NCBI GenBank assembly: GCA_002500505.1
Contig: DLRM01000011.1
Coordinates: 82,609-96,670, forward strand
Source: Planctomycetes bacterium UBA7888
GTDB taxonomy: Bacteria > Planctomycetota > UBA1135
Direction: 5' to 3'
Length of the DNA stretch: 14,062 bases
In this document: piece after piece, positions 13,802 through 14,062 of the stretch
Numbering within the stretch: position 1 is the first letter of the stretch
Layout: each line of letters starts with the position of its first letter
Notes under the pieces: model-generated
Databases searched by the model: none
The model's input: the letters and a program-made list of their open reading frames with translations, nothing else
Told to the model about the DNA's origin: nothing
Translations under genes and position numbers: made by a program

Positions 13802-14062
13802 AATGCTACTTACCACGATTCTTACCTTCTTCCCAGCTGCAGCGCTCCCACAAAAAGCTTTCCAAGACAAACAGCCTTCCGACCACGGCCAGCATCAAGT
13901 CCACCAGCGAGAGAGACAGCATCCTCGCAGTAAAGACTCCCAAGCTCGAAAGCCTCGCCGCAATCAGGAAGACCGCTCCAAAATGCGTCCCCGCCAAGGG
14001 AATGGGGAGCAGACGCAACGCAGACAACGTGGCATGCAAGGCCAACGCCAAATGAAAATGCG
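13802..14062 (+). CDS. Secreted Gln/Arg-rich protein, 5' part (runs off the window)
   Basis: An open frame starts at ATG 13802 and stays open to the window end, giving at least 87 residues. It begins with a signal peptide (MLLTTILTFFPAAALPQ, with AAA/AAL as likely cleavage area). A low-complexity, strongly basic region rich in Gln, Arg, Lys, His and Asp follows (for example QRERQHPRSK and RRQRGMQGQRQMKMR). I do not recognise a family; the C-terminal part is outside the window. There is no Shine-Dalgarno. The gene probably has its own promoter after the oxidoreductase terminator; TACTTT at 13780-13785 is a weak -10 candidate. Competing frames exist on both strands here, but only this one begins with a proper signal peptide and reaches the edge. 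Confidence 0.5.

Noticed and set aside
13806..14051. Hydrophobic 81-residue minus-strand frame
   Set aside because: It is the antisense of the Gln/Arg-rich coding frame, whose reverse complement naturally gives Leu/Ala-rich residues; no start signal or family resemblance.
13765..14055. 96-residue plus-strand frame from a TTG
   Set aside because: It starts inside the putative terminator hairpin and lacks a plausible N-terminus; the ATG 13802 frame has a proper signal peptide.
1..14062. CRISPR arrays, insertion sequences, integrases, toxin-antitoxin or phage-defence genes
   Set aside because: No direct-repeat arrays, transposase or integrase motifs, or recognisable defence proteins are visible; mazG here is the housekeeping two-domain form without mazEF.

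Overview
This 14 kb window is bacterial chromosomal sequence of moderate GC content, densely packed with genes. No phage, transposon, plasmid or CRISPR signature is visible. Most start codons lack a Shine-Dalgarno sequence, several are GTG or TTG, and three envelope proteins carry carboxypeptidase-regulatory-like beta-sandwich domains. That combination fits a Planctomycetota-like or similar environmental lineage. The assignment is an inference from style; no marker gene fixes it.

Left part (1-4290): tRNA-Val(TAC) on the minus strand has its own terminator. It is divergent from thiI (4-thiouridine synthase), which overlaps a lipoprotein gene by 4 nt. A minus-strand operon follows: queC (preQ0 synthase), a GNAT acetyltransferase and mazG, all with overlapping ends. 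Downstream of it lies tRNA-Asp(GTC) with a near-consensus promoter of its own. Both tRNA-modification genes therefore sit beside tRNAs that their pathways could modify.

Middle part (4290-9489): an Mrp-type P-loop ATPase lacks the Cys residues usually found in its MIP18 and ATPase domains. Its 3' end overlaps, antisense, a small membrane-anchored protein. Divergent from that small gene is a 1190-residue exported or anchored protein built from about eleven beta-sandwich repeats with very variable insert loops.

Right part (9490-14062): a minus-strand pair encodes a membrane HExxH metallopeptidase and a gamma-glutamyltransferase. A divergent FAD-dependent oxidoreductase resembles D-arginine dehydrogenase. 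The three could form a peptide and D-amino-acid salvage module (inference). The window ends inside a secreted Gln/Arg-rich protein gene.

The strongest unusual signals are: a TAnnnT hexamer exactly six nt before three start codons, suggesting leaderless transcripts; a tRNA-Val whose acceptor stem pairs only if a 4-nt linker is allowed; the Cys-less Mrp; a two-helix membrane insertion inside the metallopeptidase; and the repeat protein with hypervariable loops.
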